A stretch of 64,000 nucleotides of DNA from Ephemerocybe angulata (GCA_013368325.1 JAACJK010000219.1:744001-808000); one strand, 5' to 3'. Positions 1 to 11,524 are shown, counted from the first letter of the stretch. Program-made: numbers and translations. Notes: generated by a model not told the origin, from the sequence alone.

Positions 1-1320
1 ATTAGTGCAATTAATTATAAGCAGCGAGTCATACATAGAGTCGCGTTCCACGCCTCAGGAGCTCGGGCAGACAGCTCGGGCTCGGAGGGGTGGCCACTGA
101 GAAAACGCGTCCGAGTCAATTGAGGAGGCGTTCCGTGCCCGACTCTCATGGTCCGACGGTGTCAGACGGCTTGGACGGACGTCTGGACGCCCCCGCCCCT
201 GGTCCTACTTATCTCAAGTCGAGGCCAAGCGCCCAGGTCGATCCAGTCGATTCAAGGTGTACTTCAAGGCACGGCAGGTTGAACCTCGGGTGGCTAATTG
301 ATCCTCGCAATCCAAGGCGAAAATGTCCATCATTCAAAAAACTCGGTCTGTCAGTGAGAACAATGGGAAACCACAAAGACGGCAGGTACCTCGGCGCGAA
401 GGTCCACACGGACGCTGAGATGACAGGCGCCACCAACTTTGATAAAGCTGTATCGTATTTCATATGGGGTGTACATACGGTCGGCTGCGCCTCCCAATAT
501 GGAGTTTGATAGTTCAAAGGGATCGTAGCTTTGTGGTGAGTGTCAGTGGCTTTCTCAACGGCTGATCGATAAGCTGCTGTGCTACTTTAATGTGTTCCTG
601 GTGGTATAATTAAAATTGGGGTCTGAATTGAAGGCCAAGGTCGAGTCCTATGAACTCAATACAGATGCTGGGCGCTTGGGCCGAGGCTATGTCCATTGTT
701 GGGCGGCAGCGGCGCTTTATCGGTCGTTTGGGCTGTCGCACGCAAGCTAAACTTAAAGTTGATGTTTTGACCAAACACAGACGATCTCGACCTTGACGTG
801 GTGTCCCCTGCTCATCTAACTCTCCACCGTAGAACTAGTAAATAAGTCTCTCTTAACGCATGCTTAGATAAGGGATGATGGCGAGAACACGACTTGTTGC
901 TACAGAGAATATTTCTGGGAGGCATTAATGACATTTCTGTCTCTTTTTCATGCACTTCCTTATCGTGGTACGGAGAATGAGCCAGCTCGAAGTGTGTCCT
1001 ACCTTGGTCTAAGCCTCAATATCGGCCATATTTCTTCGCGAGCGGTGGTCCCAATGTCACCAGAATAGAAGAAGGTCATTTTGATGGGGTGGGTGTCTGT
1101 GGGTGTCGATCATCCTGGCTGCGAGTATCGGGGCTGCAATCCCCACACATGTTCGGGATCCAGGGAGCTTTTCGTCTTTGTAAACAGCTCCCTTGTACTT
1201 ATTCACGGAGACCCAGGCAAAATAGTATGGAATAACAAAGTCTTCTGACCTCAAACACAGAATTAACATGCCAGCCCATGTGGCCTGTGGAGTACAACGA
1301 GGCACACGCACTAGATCCTA
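1..1320. other. No gene recognised
   Basis: I see no convincing coding exon, RNA gene or repeat in this stretch. The longest open frames start at non-ATG codons, lack recognisable protein patterns and lack paired splice signals. Confidence 0.5.
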
Positions 1321-2301
1321 CTAGTAGACGGAAAGTTGGGCTTCGCGCTCTCGAATGTCTTTCTCTGCAGCACGGAGCCTCTCCCTTGCTTTCTGGATCT
1401 CTTCCCCCAATTTCTCCTTCCGTGCCAGCTCTTGTTGAACTTCTTTTTGCTTTTTGGCCTCTTCTGTAGTCGAATATTGAGTTTGTTGCTCGCGGATAGT
1501 GAGAAGCTCGTCTTCAAACCTAGAACGGACGATTTCTTTGAAGGCAGTGTCGGTGAGCCCCTGTCTCTTGTACTTGTTTAAAAGCCATCGTTCGCGTAGA
1601 CCACATAGGTTGAAAGCCACCGGAAGTCCAAGCTGTGCAGCCTCATTTTCATTCAGAGGTTCATCGCGTTGAGCCAGAGTAAAATATCCCGAGAGAAGCC
1701 ACTCGTACACCCCAACCTCCCGCGCATACTTAACGGCTTTCATAGGGTTCTCCTCCATGTATTTTGTGAGCTGCGTGATAGCCAGTTTACGATGATCTGA
1801 AAAGTTCCACATGGTGGAGAGCTTGAGTACTACAAGCCATTCGCTCCTCGAAAGCTTCAGTGTGATGGAAGATGTAAGCCTGGCAGCATAAAGAGTTAGT
1901 GAGTCCATCGATATTGTTATGCATTGTTCGCATCATGTTCGTTGGTAACTTACGAAGGGAAGACGAGCTTCAAGAAGGTTTCGAACTCATGAGAAGTGAC
2001 CCCACCAAGAGGGAAAGCGACTTCCTCGACCCGCTGTTCTACGGTTGCGCTCTCAAGAAGGACCGATGGGCTGCAGTCGGCGTCATCCACTTGCTTCTCG
2101 GCAAGCATTTCTGCGAAGACTGGAGATCCAGAGGTAAAGTGGTCACGAGGGACCTTGAATAGCTGTTCCTCGACCTAGAAGGCATCGCATTTGAGACGCC
2201 AATCACGAGAAATTGTAACAGTTGCCCACCAGAAATGTGACGATGGTCCAGCTGTACAGACTATGATTGCTCGCAGCTATAGGGGTGGCACAGGGTGTCA
2301 T
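1321..2301 (-). CDS. BTB-domain protein with coiled-coil tail (BTB-a)
   Basis: Three exons (2301-2230, 2174-1954, 1879-1321) join in one frame for about 283 residues, with introns of 55 and 74 bp. Exon 1 starts at ATG 2301 and ends in SWTIVTFL, matching the [10 protein letters not shown] ending of other BTB genes here. Exon 2 carries the BTB core (EEQLFKVPRDHF, then FETFLKLVFP). Exon 3 begins with the family pattern SEWLVVLKLSTMWNFSDHRK, followed by a helical BACK-like region and a Lys/Glu-rich coiled coil to the end. BTB domains usually mediate dimerisation or CUL3 binding; that role is family knowledge and not shown here. The BTB exon (221 nt) is longer than in neighbouring paralogues (152-188 nt). 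Confidence 0.75.
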
Positions 2302-2561
2302 CGTAGAGGAGGGCGGAGGCTTCACTGTTTGATTCCAGCCCCGGGTCCCACTGCTCACCCTTTACATATAAGTAGAATTAAGCTTGGAGAAGTTTCGATC
2401 TTCTTGAACGGAGTCGCAATCAGATGACCATAGGAGCAGATAACAGGAATAGTACTATAGAAGACCCATGTCACATAGTCTACTCTAGAATGCCTCGTGT
2501 GGCGTAGTAATACATCAAAGCCAAAACCTCAGTCTGCGAAGTCTTCCCTTCCTTCAAGCTT

Positions 2562-3362
2562 CTAACCGGAGAATCTCATAGCCAGAGCGTCAGCAGAGTA
2601 CTCCAGCTGAATGCTCCTTCGACGTTGTCGAGCCTCGTTAGAACGTCGTCGTTCAATCTTTGTCTCCCTTTCTATTCGTTCGTCCCTTTCCTCCTGTATG
2701 ATTAGTCCTTCTGTCATTCTATCCTTCTCGACCCGGATGTCTTCATCGGTCTTGAAACTGGCTTCTCGTTTATCCATCCCTGAAAACTCGTCCGAAAAGC
2801 TTATGCCCAGCTGCTCGTCTAAGAAGTCTGGGAATGGCCTGCAGCCGTCCCACGATTGGAGGGAGTGTCGGATGATGTAGATGCGGACAGTTGAGAGATG
2901 CCCGATAATCCCGCTGTCCTTCTCAGCGATAACATCCTCACACATTGCTAGGAAAGCGTAGCCGGTCATGAGCCAGCGACGAACATAATGTGCCTTCCCA
3001 AGCGCGACAAACTCGAACGGGTCTTCCAACACCTCGTCCAACTTCTCAATGGCCGCCTTACGAGCGTCATTGAAACGCCACAGTGTCGACAATTTGAGGA
3101 TGGAAAGCCAGTCTTGCTTGCAGAAACGGTTTGTATGTGTCGAAGCGGTCGAGCTTAGTCTATGTTAACAAGCCAGTTCCCAGTCAACGACAAAGCTGAA
3201 ATGGACATACACTGGGAGAAGAAACCGTAGGAAAGCACGGAAATCATCGACAGTGGCACCCGGCAAGGCCACAATATCGCAGGGGGTGTAGTTCCTAGCA
3301 GCGAAATCCTTCGACCCAGCGACACATAAGCTAAGGGGGACACTGAAAGGGTGACCCTCTAC
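2562..3362 (-). CDS. BTB-domain protein, 5' exon not found (BTB-b)
   Basis: Two exons join in frame across a 57-bp intron: 3362-3211 (BTB core with VEGHPFSVPLSLCVAGS and DFRAFLRFLLPV) and 3153-2562 (CKQDWLSILKLSTLWRFNDA, helical region, then a charged Arg/Glu coiled-coil tail). The visible part is 247 residues. The upstream exon that should carry the short N-terminus is not evident: there is a good acceptor at 3363 but no matching donor exon. The gene may therefore be truncated at the 5' end or have a diverged first exon. It lies in the same orientation as BTB-a and is probably an old tandem copy. Confidence 0.6.
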
Positions 3363-4001
3363 CTAATCAGATGGTCCGATATGTCAGCCGAGGATCTCGA
3401 GGAAAGATTATTCTATAATACCAAGCAGGTTATCGCATGGCTATTGTGAGGACCATGTCTCCGACTTTGCGAGGAGCACAACGATGGCATCTGACGAGAC
3501 GGAACGATACTTGCAGGTGCGCGCGCTGAAACCATCGTTCAGGTGGAGCACCTAAGCAGGGAGTATCCGCAGTCAAGGCATGCTGTTATATAGCCGAGGC
3601 GACGGGCGCCTATTATCGCTGATACAGGGGCTTCTGTGGGTATCCTTCCAATCCGCGAGGTGATGGAATGTTCACGCATGACCACTTGGAATTTCAACGT
3701 GGCAAGCTTCCAGGATGTTTCGGGAGAAGCCAGTCTGGGTTTGTAGAACTTAGAAGGGGCATTGTATACCGCCGTGGCCCTTGTGGGGTGCTTCGTGATT
3801 TGAACCACATCAGATCTAGGGTGGATGGATTATGTCCTTACAGCTAATGGAACCAACGAGGCGACAGCATGGATGGTTATTTAGCTCCAAAGGTGCCTAG
3901 AGTACTCTTTTGGTCGAAGGTGCCAAACGCCGAGCTCGCATCTGCCTTAACATTGCCACCGAACGCCGGGAGCTTGCACCTACTTGTGTCCCATCTCCAA
4001 C
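3363..4001. other. Intergenic; possible missing 5' exon of BTB-b
   Basis: A minus-strand open frame lies near 3539-3808 but shows no similarity to the BTB N-termini. I support no feature here. Confidence 0.4.
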
Positions 4002-4603
4002 TTAAGGACCGCTGGAGCCAAAGGATGAGTACGAATTCGTCGTCCCACTGCCGAACGCTGAGCCAAAAATCGTCGGTGTGTTGGCGGGTGCACCCAACAG
4101 CCCGTTCTAGGTGTATCCTACAGCAGATGGCTGAAACGGTGTAAACATATGAATATCCAATCGACAAGGGCAAATGTTCAGTACGTACCTCCTTGCTCGG
4201 AATCGCTGTTGAGAATGAGTGGGACTGGCTGCATCGAGACTTTGGGAGCACCCATGGTGAGTCCTGCTCCAATCGGCAGGGAAGCAGCGGGGTCTACTTT
4301 CAACTCCGTTGAGAGCTCGACAACCTCCTTCGAGATCTCTTCTAGCCGTCGACTCTTTGCCTCCCTTTCAGCAGCCTCTCTAGCCTCTCTCTCTTGCTGG
4401 TTAGCAGCCTCCCTCGCCTCGCGATCTTCCCGCCCTGCCGCATCCTTAGCCTCTTTTTCCTCCAGCTCCTTCGCCGCCTTCACCTCCTTTTCTGATCGTT
4501 CCTTCCTCTTCGCTTCCTCCTCCTTTCTTCGGCGGTCATGTAAGACGGCTGAGCAGCTGTGATGGTCTCGAACTGAGAAAAGAAAACAGACTTCAGCCGA
4601 CAC
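4002..4603 (-). CDS. Coiled-coil protein segment with FG-like C-terminus
   Basis: The open part at about 4560-4191 encodes a long Glu/Lys/Arg/Ala coiled coil (AKRKERSEKEVKAAKELEEK and onward), then a less charged stretch ending in NSDSEQG. A GTACGT donor at 4190 and a CTAG acceptor near 4108 lead in frame to LLGAPANTPTIFGSAFGSG and SYSSFGSSGP, stopping at 4002-4004. This tail is Gly/Ser/Thr-rich with Phe-Gly dipeptides, as in FG nucleoporins. A further FG-rich stretch in another frame follows (3990-3883; PAFGGN, SSAFGTFD, LGTFGAK), suggesting a frameshift or another intron. No 5' end was identified. It could be the tail of a BTB-type gene or the 3' half of the upstream gene. Confidence 0.4.
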
Positions 4604-4753
4604 TCCAACGAAGCGAGGTGAAGTTCCGGATGGTGTGGTGGTACAAGTGGGAAGTGAAGAATAACCGTCATGAGAGTTCGTGCCTGGGTTTTAAGCGATG
4701 TCAAGAGAGCCCGGGTCTTGAGCCACCCTCAGTGGCTTCAACATCGGTCCGTC

Positions 4754-5361
4754 CTAGTTCTTCCTGCTCGGGGAGCTCGATAGCGACATACTCAGGGACG
4801 CCCTCCTGTCATCCTGAATCTTCTTCAACGTGCTCTGACTCAACGCCCTCTGCGCCTGCGACATAATCACAATATCCCGCAACGCCTCCGCCTGCGCGCG
4901 CCGCGCCGCAGCTTCCTCCCTCTGCGTAATAGAGCGCGCGTATTCCACGATCGCGGGGATGTCGTAAATGTCGGGGTAAACCTAGAGAAACAAACGCGTG
5001 AGTGAGTGCTAGAAGAGGGGGGTGCGAGAGGTGTGCGTACCGTCCTCTTTCGCTGGAGCCTGGGTCGCGCGAATGTGACTTCTTGGGGGAAGGCTTCGCC
5101 CAGCGTGGCGAGCGCGTATCCTTCTTCGTACTCAAAGTCACTCGTATCGACGGGCTCGCATACGTTCACGAGATTCTTCTTCGCGCGAACTTCGAAGCCC
5201 TTACTCTGGAAAGAAGCCACAAAGACAGTCAACACGGATGTAGTGGCAGATGAATGAAGAAGGCCTACCTGCAGCTCCAGGTAATAGTGGTGCGCGTATG
5301 TGGAGTACAGAGACGTCGATGAGGCGCCGGGTCTGACTTTGGGGTTGTTGAGAGTGTGCAT
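4754..5361 (-). CDS. Hypothetical protein, not recognised
   Basis: Three exons (5361-5269, 5205-5041, 4981-4754) join without frame breaks through GTAGGC and GTACGC donors and CAG/TAG acceptors. The product is about 162 residues, starts MHTLNNPKVR and has no signal peptide or membrane segment. Exon 2 is acidic (SDFEYEEGYALATLGEAFPQ). Exon 3 is an Ala/Gln/Arg-rich helix (SITQREEAAARRAQAEAL) likely to form a coiled coil. The last exon could instead end near 4800 and splice onward: a GTATGT donor motif lies there, and the coiled-coil/FG segment downstream is on the same strand. I do not recognise a family. Confidence 0.5.
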
Positions 5362-5499
5362 GATTGAGATGAGGCAGCCGGGTGGGTAGGGCGAGGAGGG
5401 CTGCGCTGGAGTTTATAGTTGCGAGGGGCTTGACGACCATTGTGCCTCTAGATCTGGTGGTCCTTCTCGTTGCTGCGTTTCAAGTTTTCATCTCGTCGT

Positions 5500-5950
5500 G
5501 CCTTTGATGGTGTGTGGCTCTGGACTGGGCGAGCGCAGCTTGTGCTTTGTGCCACGATTAATGGGTGTTAGCTCTTCATTAAGGGTTTCCTGCTGCCAAG
5601 TTTCGGAGCGGCCTCGTGGTGGCTGTGGCCACCAGTTGCCCGAGTCCTCCTGTGAGGGCATCCCTCGGACGAGCAGGATACAGATGCTAAGTTGAACATT
5701 GGTGTGTGGGAGGAAGAGGACAAGGTTCGAGGGCGCCAGAACTCGCAGGAGGCGAAGAAGATGAAGTAAGCGCCGAGGCACCGCCACTTTCCCGCGGCGT
5801 TTCCTCTCAGTCCGCTTCAGTGTTGGACTTAAGACTAAATCCCTTCGAGTTTCACCATTAACCTCCGACCACCACAGTCCCCGCTCGGGCCTCAGAGGCC
5901 CCCAAACGGGCAAAACATCATGGAACAGCCTGTATACGGTGCACTGTCGG
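5500..5950. repeat. Promoter block of FB1, copy 1 of a diverged direct repeat
   Basis: This block shares long stretches, including GGGCGAGCGCAGCTTGT and GCTCTTCATT, with 8165-8575. The two blocks lie upstream of FB1 and FB2, so the gene and its promoter were duplicated together. No conserved long ORF exists in either copy. Confidence 0.6.
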
Positions 5951-6041
5951 CATCGCCCTGCAAGAAGTTCACCCCGTGACAGGAGATTGATCTTGATACC
6001 TCTTCACAAACTTCCATCTTCGCCCTAGCCTCTCAGATCCG

Positions 6042-7967
6042 ATGTCGCCTCCTCCTATAGTCTACTCGTGTCCTCCTGAGCTCTGGACGAACATCTTCAA
6101 CCTGGCTTGTCTCGATGGAGGGTACACTGCACGATCGCTGTCTCAGGTTTCTCGCCGGATGCGGGATGTTTCCTTCGACCACCGCTACTATTCGCTCAAG
6201 ATAGAATCGACATCTCAGCTGCTGAAGTTGGAAAAGAACGTAGAGCAAAGTCTTGTCACGAAGACCAAGTTCCTTTGTGTTATCTTACCCATCGACCCCC
6301 GCGAGGAAGCGTATCCATCTGATGACAGCTTGCTCGCCAAGGATCCCCTGGAGTGTGGATCGGACGATGACTACCAGCCCTCAGTGGTAGATTCTGATGA
6401 GGAAAGCGACACGGCGTCATTCTCCTCCGGGTTGGACTCTGAATCATCAAGTGTTTACGAGTACGAGACACTTGAAGACCCCGAAGCCCAAGAACTCCTC
6501 TTGGAAATCGAGGACAATCGAATCGATCGCCGAGACAATCCCAACAACAGCATGTTCCTTACAAGTCTCGCCGACATAGAGGATTGCCACTATCCTGTCT
6601 TCGAGCTCCAACATCGGATTTACAGGGCCATTCGACGACTTTTGGAAGCATGCTCGGCAACCCTTTCGGTATTGTCTCTGTACCACGACTACCCGAAACC
6701 CCTCCTCCTACACGACGCCTTCCTACCTCCTCTTCCCAGTCTGGTGCGCCTAACGATAACAATGCACAATCACGTTTACTGGCTTCCGACATCAGAGGAA
6801 CCCATGCAAGTGTCGCCCAATTTTCCCTCGCTTCTTTCACTTCGGTTGCTTGGCGGTGGCTTCCCTACATTTTGGACCAAAAGATTTTTGGATGCATTAC
6901 CGAAATCCTATCCGGTGACTATCGTGACCGATGTACTTCGCCCTTGGTAAGTAAATCAAGCAACATGGAGCATGCCCATACTCTAACGTCCGTTTTCGCT
7001 CTCTGTAGCGACTGGGCGACTCGACAGCCGCAACTTGAAGTCCTCCCCTTACATCACGTTTGGGTTAAATCCACACTTGGCATTGTTGCGACTGGCAAGT
7101 CGGTAAGTCCTGGAGAAGTGGTGGCACAATGGCTAGAGGACGTTTCCGGCGAAGCACCTCACTCTGAAGAGGCCCCCGTCAAAAAAGTCGAAACAAAAGA
7201 CGGGATGTTCTACTTTGAGGACTACGTCCGCTTTTCGGTAAGGCGAAAATCTTTAGTATACTCATGTTTCAAGACTGATTTTGGGAAACAAACTATAGGT
7301 ATTGGGAACGCTCTTCAGAGTCCCTAGACGGCCTTTCATTCAAGGCTCAGCGCACTTCGACGATCGGTACGGTATCTCTGCCCGAGCGGACACAGCCGAT
7401 CGGTACGGTAACCCTGAGCGAGCGGACACAGCTGATGACACCGTGGATCTCCAAGGAGTGACTCCAGAAGATTTCCGTGTCTTCTGTAGACTGTTGTTGC
7501 TACCCAGGTGCGTTCAGACTCCTACCGCAGCGCGCTACCTCGCTCACACTACCTCCAGTCATGACCCTTTATCTAGCACTAGCTTCAAAAAGGATGAATG
7601 GCTGAAAGTTCTCGAACTGGCAACCGGCTGGTACTTCCACCAGATCAGGACGCTTGCGATTAGCCATTTAGATGCAACTCTCAGTTCCAACGAGCTTATT
7701 ACAGTTGGGCGAAGAGTGTACTATCCCCGATGGGTGCTTTCTGGCTACCTGGACCTTGTGAAGAGACCTGAAGGGCTATCTCACCAGGAAGGCGACCAAA
7801 TTGGGCAGACGACGAGGGCGTGTTTAATGCGAATTCGGAGGAAGCTCGAACGCGAGCGTGGGCGGGAGAGGTGTGGTGATCTTGAAGAGTTCCTGAGGGG
7901 AGAAATACGGTCGAGGTTCGTGATTGAAATCACTAGGCTTGAGGATCACGAAAAGGATCTCTTGTAA
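6042..7967 (+). CDS. F-box-like/BTB fusion protein FB1
   Basis: Four exons (6042-6946, 7009-7237, 7299-7507, 7559-7967) give 583 residues in one frame; introns are 50-62 bp with GTAAGT, GTAAGG and GTGCGT donors. Residues about 8-50 are F-box-like (CPPELWTNIFNLACLDGGYT, SLSQVSRRMRDVS). About 115-155 is acidic and Ser-rich. About 195-300 has LRR-like strands (LPSLVRLTI, FPSLLSLRLLG). Exon 2 holds the family motif VVAQWLEDVSGE. Exon 3 is the BTB core (LGTLFRVPRRPFIQGSAHF, DFRVFCRLLLLP). Exon 4 is the helical BACK-like part (EWLKVLELATGWYF, YYPRWVLSGYLDLVKR) with a charged helical end. F-box and BTB domains normally recruit CUL1 and CUL3 ligases respectively. The BTB exon carries a 36-bp internal duplication. 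Confidence 0.8.
7361..7432 (+). repeat. 36-bp tandem duplication inside the BTB exon of FB1
   Basis: Two copies (7361-7396, 7397-7432) encode DRYGISARADTA and DRYGNPERADTA. The exon is exactly 36 bp longer than in FB2 (209 versus 173 nt), so the frame is kept. Confidence 0.85.
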
Positions 7968-8164
7968 GACCGGGGAATGAAGGAAGGGAGGGAACATGCT
8001 GTTCGATTCCGGAAATATGGGGTGCTCGCGGATATGCCTTTGAGGGCGGGTTTTCGAATGTCAACTGAAGAGTCGAAGCTAATACTTGCGCCGAGACATC
8101 GTTTCAACACGGCAATGTGTTATAGGCACGATAAACTCATCACATTCCGAATGCCACTGATGTT

Positions 8165-8575
8165 TTTTTTTGTCTCTTGACCCTCATTGCATTGGACCGG
8201 GCGAGCGCAGCTTGTACTTGGTTGCATGGGCTCTTCATTCAGTTTCCTGCTACCAAGCTTCAGAACGAACTCGTGTTCGATTCGTGTCCGGGGTCGCCTT
8301 TGCCATGACTTCTCCTGAGTGAGTCGGATGCCAGGTGTGAACGCGGGTGTGTATGTGGGTAGTCGATGTCGGTTGGAGAATCTCGCAGGTGCTGAAGTAA
8401 GCGCCAACGCACCCCCAATTTCCCACAACGTTTCGACTTCGAATTCCTGGACTGACCTCCTTCAAGTTTCACTTCTCTTAACCTCGAACCACCATAGTCT
8501 CTGCTTGAATTTCAGAGGCCCACAAACGGACCAAGTCGGCCTATATACGACTCTCTGGCGGCGATTGCTCTAATC
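8165..8575. repeat. Promoter block of FB2, copy 2 of a diverged direct repeat
   Basis: Homologous to 5500-5950 upstream of FB1. In FB1 the block runs into a proximal promoter ending CCTCTTCACAAACTTCCATC. In FB2 the equivalent proximal piece (CCTCTTCCCAAACCTTCATC) lies about 1 kb further on, because a foldback element has inserted between them. Confidence 0.6.
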
Positions 8576-8631
8576 TTATTCTGGTTTCGGAGCACATAAT
8601 GATCTGTCTGCCGTCACGAGTTGATTATATA

Positions 8632-9582
8632 TGGCGTTCCATTGTAACATTTATTATTCCCCCCCTCCCCCAAAACTTTTTACCCCCCAAATGACCTTTT
8701 TGACTTGAAATCTATAGATTTTACTAATACTTGAGTAAGGGGGGGAAATGTGGTTTGGGGGGGGATTTTCGAAAATGGGGGGGAGGTTTTGGAAAAGGGG
8801 GGAAACTTTCGCCGCGTCCACCTCCCGAATTTTCCCACCCCCCAAATCTGTGGCGTAGTACCACATACCGAAAACGAAGACTCGAGTTAGCTGTTATGCA
8901 GTAGGTAGACAAGTAGTATAGATAAGGTATAGATACGTATTAGAGCTAGACTCGAGTATTCCTGTGTTTGGAGTTTAGAACTCTGGCTTTAGTGTCGTTA
9001 AGTTCAAAAACTAGAGTCTGAAGTAACAACTTTCAAGTTGAGTTCCCTAGAGCCCACTACACGCACTAAGGAAACTACACAGATATATAGACATGTAGAG
9101 CTCCATGTATACTCAATAATTACTAGTTACTCTCACTGTCCCAATCCGAGATGACGCTCGATAGCTGAGGTCGCGTTGATGGTCGACGCCGCAAGCGCTT
9201 GTCCACGGTTGGTCCATGGTCAATCCAACATCCTCGAAACGTCCATCAAAAACAAACCTAATCTAAGTACGTCGCAGTGAAGCTTGATGCGCTAAAGCAT
9301 CCTTCGTGTTATTTCCTTCGAAGGAACATGGCCTAGATTCTCGCTCGAAGTGGTACGCCACAGATTTGGGGGGTGGGAAAAAATTCGGGAGGTGGACGCG
9401 GCGAAAGTTCCCCCCCTTTTCCAAAACCTCCCCCCCATTTTCGAAAATCCCCCCCCCCAAACCACATTTCCCCCCCTTACTCGAGTATTAGTAAAATCTA
9501 TAGATTTCAAGTCAAAAAGGTCATTTGGGGGGTAAAAAGTTTTGGGGGAGGGGGGAATAATAAATGTTACATCGGAACGCCA
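8632..9582. mobile_element. 951-bp foldback/MITE-like element with about 235-bp terminal inverted repeats
   Basis: The left arm (8632-8868) and right arm (9350-9582) are near-complementary over their length. The tips read TGGCGTTCC and GGAACGCCA, flanked by TA on both sides (8630-8631, 9583-9584). Within each arm are several runs of 6-8 G (plus strand 8739-8812; minus strand of the right arm), separated by A/T-rich spacers. The middle (8870-9349) has no coding capacity I recognise. The element lies 54 bp upstream of the FB2 start codon and interrupts sequence that is continuous in the FB1 promoter. Confidence 0.8.
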
Positions 9583-9636
9583 TAATTATACCTCTTCCCA
9601 AACCTTCATCCACTGCGCCCAGTCCTCTCGATTCCA

Positions 9637-11524
9637 ATGATGTCTCCTGCACTTGTGTACTCGTATCCGCCTGAACTCTGGACGAACATCCTAAACATGA
9701 CCTGTCTCGATGGAGGGTACACTGCACGATCGCTGTCTCAGGTTTCTCGCCGGATGCGGGATGTTTCCTTCGACCACCGCTACTATTCGCTCAAGATAGA
9801 GTCGACATCCCAGCTGTTGAACTTGGAAAAGAACGTGGAGCAAGGGCTTGTTAAGAAGACCAGGTTCCTTTGCATCGTCTTGCCAATCGACCCCATCGAG
9901 GAAGCGTACCCCGATCATGACGACTTGGACACGAAATTTACCCTGGAGTGTGGGTCGGACGACGACTATCAGCTTTCAGAGGCTGATTCGGACGAAGACG
10001 ACGACGATGGAGCCTCATCATCTTCTAGCTGGGATTCTGAGACATCGAGTATTTACGAACATCAGGCCCTTGAAGCCGCTGGAGTCCAAGAACTTATCTC
10101 GGAACTCGAAGACTCCCGAAACGACATACGAGCCAACCCGGTGAACGGATCAGCCATCGCTGGTCTCGATGATATCGAAGGGTCTCCGTACCCCTTATAC
10201 GAATTTCAACATCGGATCTACCGGGCCATACGACGACTCTTGGAAGCATGTTCGGCAACTTTGAACGTATTCTCCCTATTCCATTCAGCGAGACCGCTTC
10301 TTCCGCATTGCGCCTTCCTACCCTCTCTTCCCTGCCTTGTGCGCCTAACAATACGACTGGAAAGATACAGCTCCTGCCTCTGGAGTTCTGAGATCCCCCC
10401 CGTTTCGGCCATCTTTCCCTCACTTCGCTTCCTCCGACTACCTGGCACTGGATTCCCCGTGCCCTGGACGCAAAGACTGGTGGACTCACTACCGAAATCT
10501 CATTCAGTAAGTATAGTGACTGATGTACTTCGCAATAGGTAACGCTCGTGTAACATCAACCATTTTCTTTGCATCTGACGACACTATCTCCCCCTCCATA
10601 GACCCAGGGCAGGTTATCGTTTTCCGCGAGTGAAGGTCCCCGCTCAACACATCTGGACGCCTGGTGGACCAACAACACCTGGAGGGGCAGTCGCGCAATG
10701 GTTGGAGGATATAACCGGCGATACACCACATTCTGAAGAGGGCCTTATCAGGACAAACGATGACGAGATGGCTCATTCCGAGGATAATGTTCGCTTCTCA
10801 GTAAGCTTCAGAAATCACAGTCCCTCAAGGTTCAAGGTTGATGTTGGAGCGCCGTAGATAAAAGGGACCCTTTTTAGGGTTCCCCGACGGCCGTTTATCC
10901 AGGGCTCGGCGTACTTCGATGGCTGGTACCGTATCCTTGAGCGGGTGGACACGGCCGATGATATTGTGGTCCTCCACGAAGCGACAGTAGAAGAATTTCG
11001 CGTTTTCCTCAGACTGTTGTTGTTGCCTAGGTACGTTTAGACTCGTAGCGCAATTTCGATCCTCGCTCATAGCGCCCCCTAGTCATGACGCTTTGCCCAG
11101 CGCTGGCTTCGAAAAGGGAGACTGGTTAAAGGTTCTCGATTTGGCGACCGAGTGGTACTTTCGCGAGATTAGGAACCTGGCAATCACGCACTTGGAATCA
11201 ACCCTCAGTACAATCGAGCGGATTAAATCTGGGAGGAGGGTGTACTACCTCCCATGGGTGCTTAATGGCTACTTGGACCTTGTGAAGAGGCCTGAAGGGA
11301 TATCTCACCAGGAGGGCGATGAAATTGGGCAGACGACGAGGGCGAGTTTGATGCGGATTCGGAGGAAGCTCGAACGCGAGCGTGGGCGGGGGATGTATGA
11401 TGATCTTGAGGAGTTTGTGGAGGGAGAAATACTGTCGAAGTTCGTGATTGAGATCAACAGGCTTGAGGAGCACGACGAGGATTGGCGCAAGACTGAGGAA
11501 AGAGGGGAGAGAATATGCATTTGA
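9637..11524 (+). CDS. F-box-like/BTB fusion protein FB2
   Basis: Four exons (9637-10538, 10602-10800, 10858-11030, 11083-11524) give 571 residues. Intron positions and phases match FB1, the closest paralogue. The start is chosen at ATG 9637; the adjacent ATG 9640 is equally possible. Features in order: F-box-like CPPELWTNILNMTCLDGGYT; acidic Ser-rich stretch; LRR-like strands; AVAQWLEDITGDTPHSEE in exon 2; BTB core (KGTLFRVPRRPFIQGSAYF, EFRVFLRLLLLP) in exon 3; helical BACK-like exon 4 ending in a charged helix. The BTB exon lacks the 12-residue insert of FB1. The promoter is interrupted by the foldback element just upstream, so expression may differ from FB1 (inference). Confidence 0.8.

Noticed and set aside
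90..509. 139-codon plus-strand frame at the left edge
   Set aside because: Starts at GTG, has no recognisable pattern, and the opposite strand is open over the same bases.
5488..5913. 141-codon minus-strand frame upstream of FB1
   Set aside because: It lies in the duplicated promoter block; the homologous block at 8.2-8.5 kb does not keep the frame.
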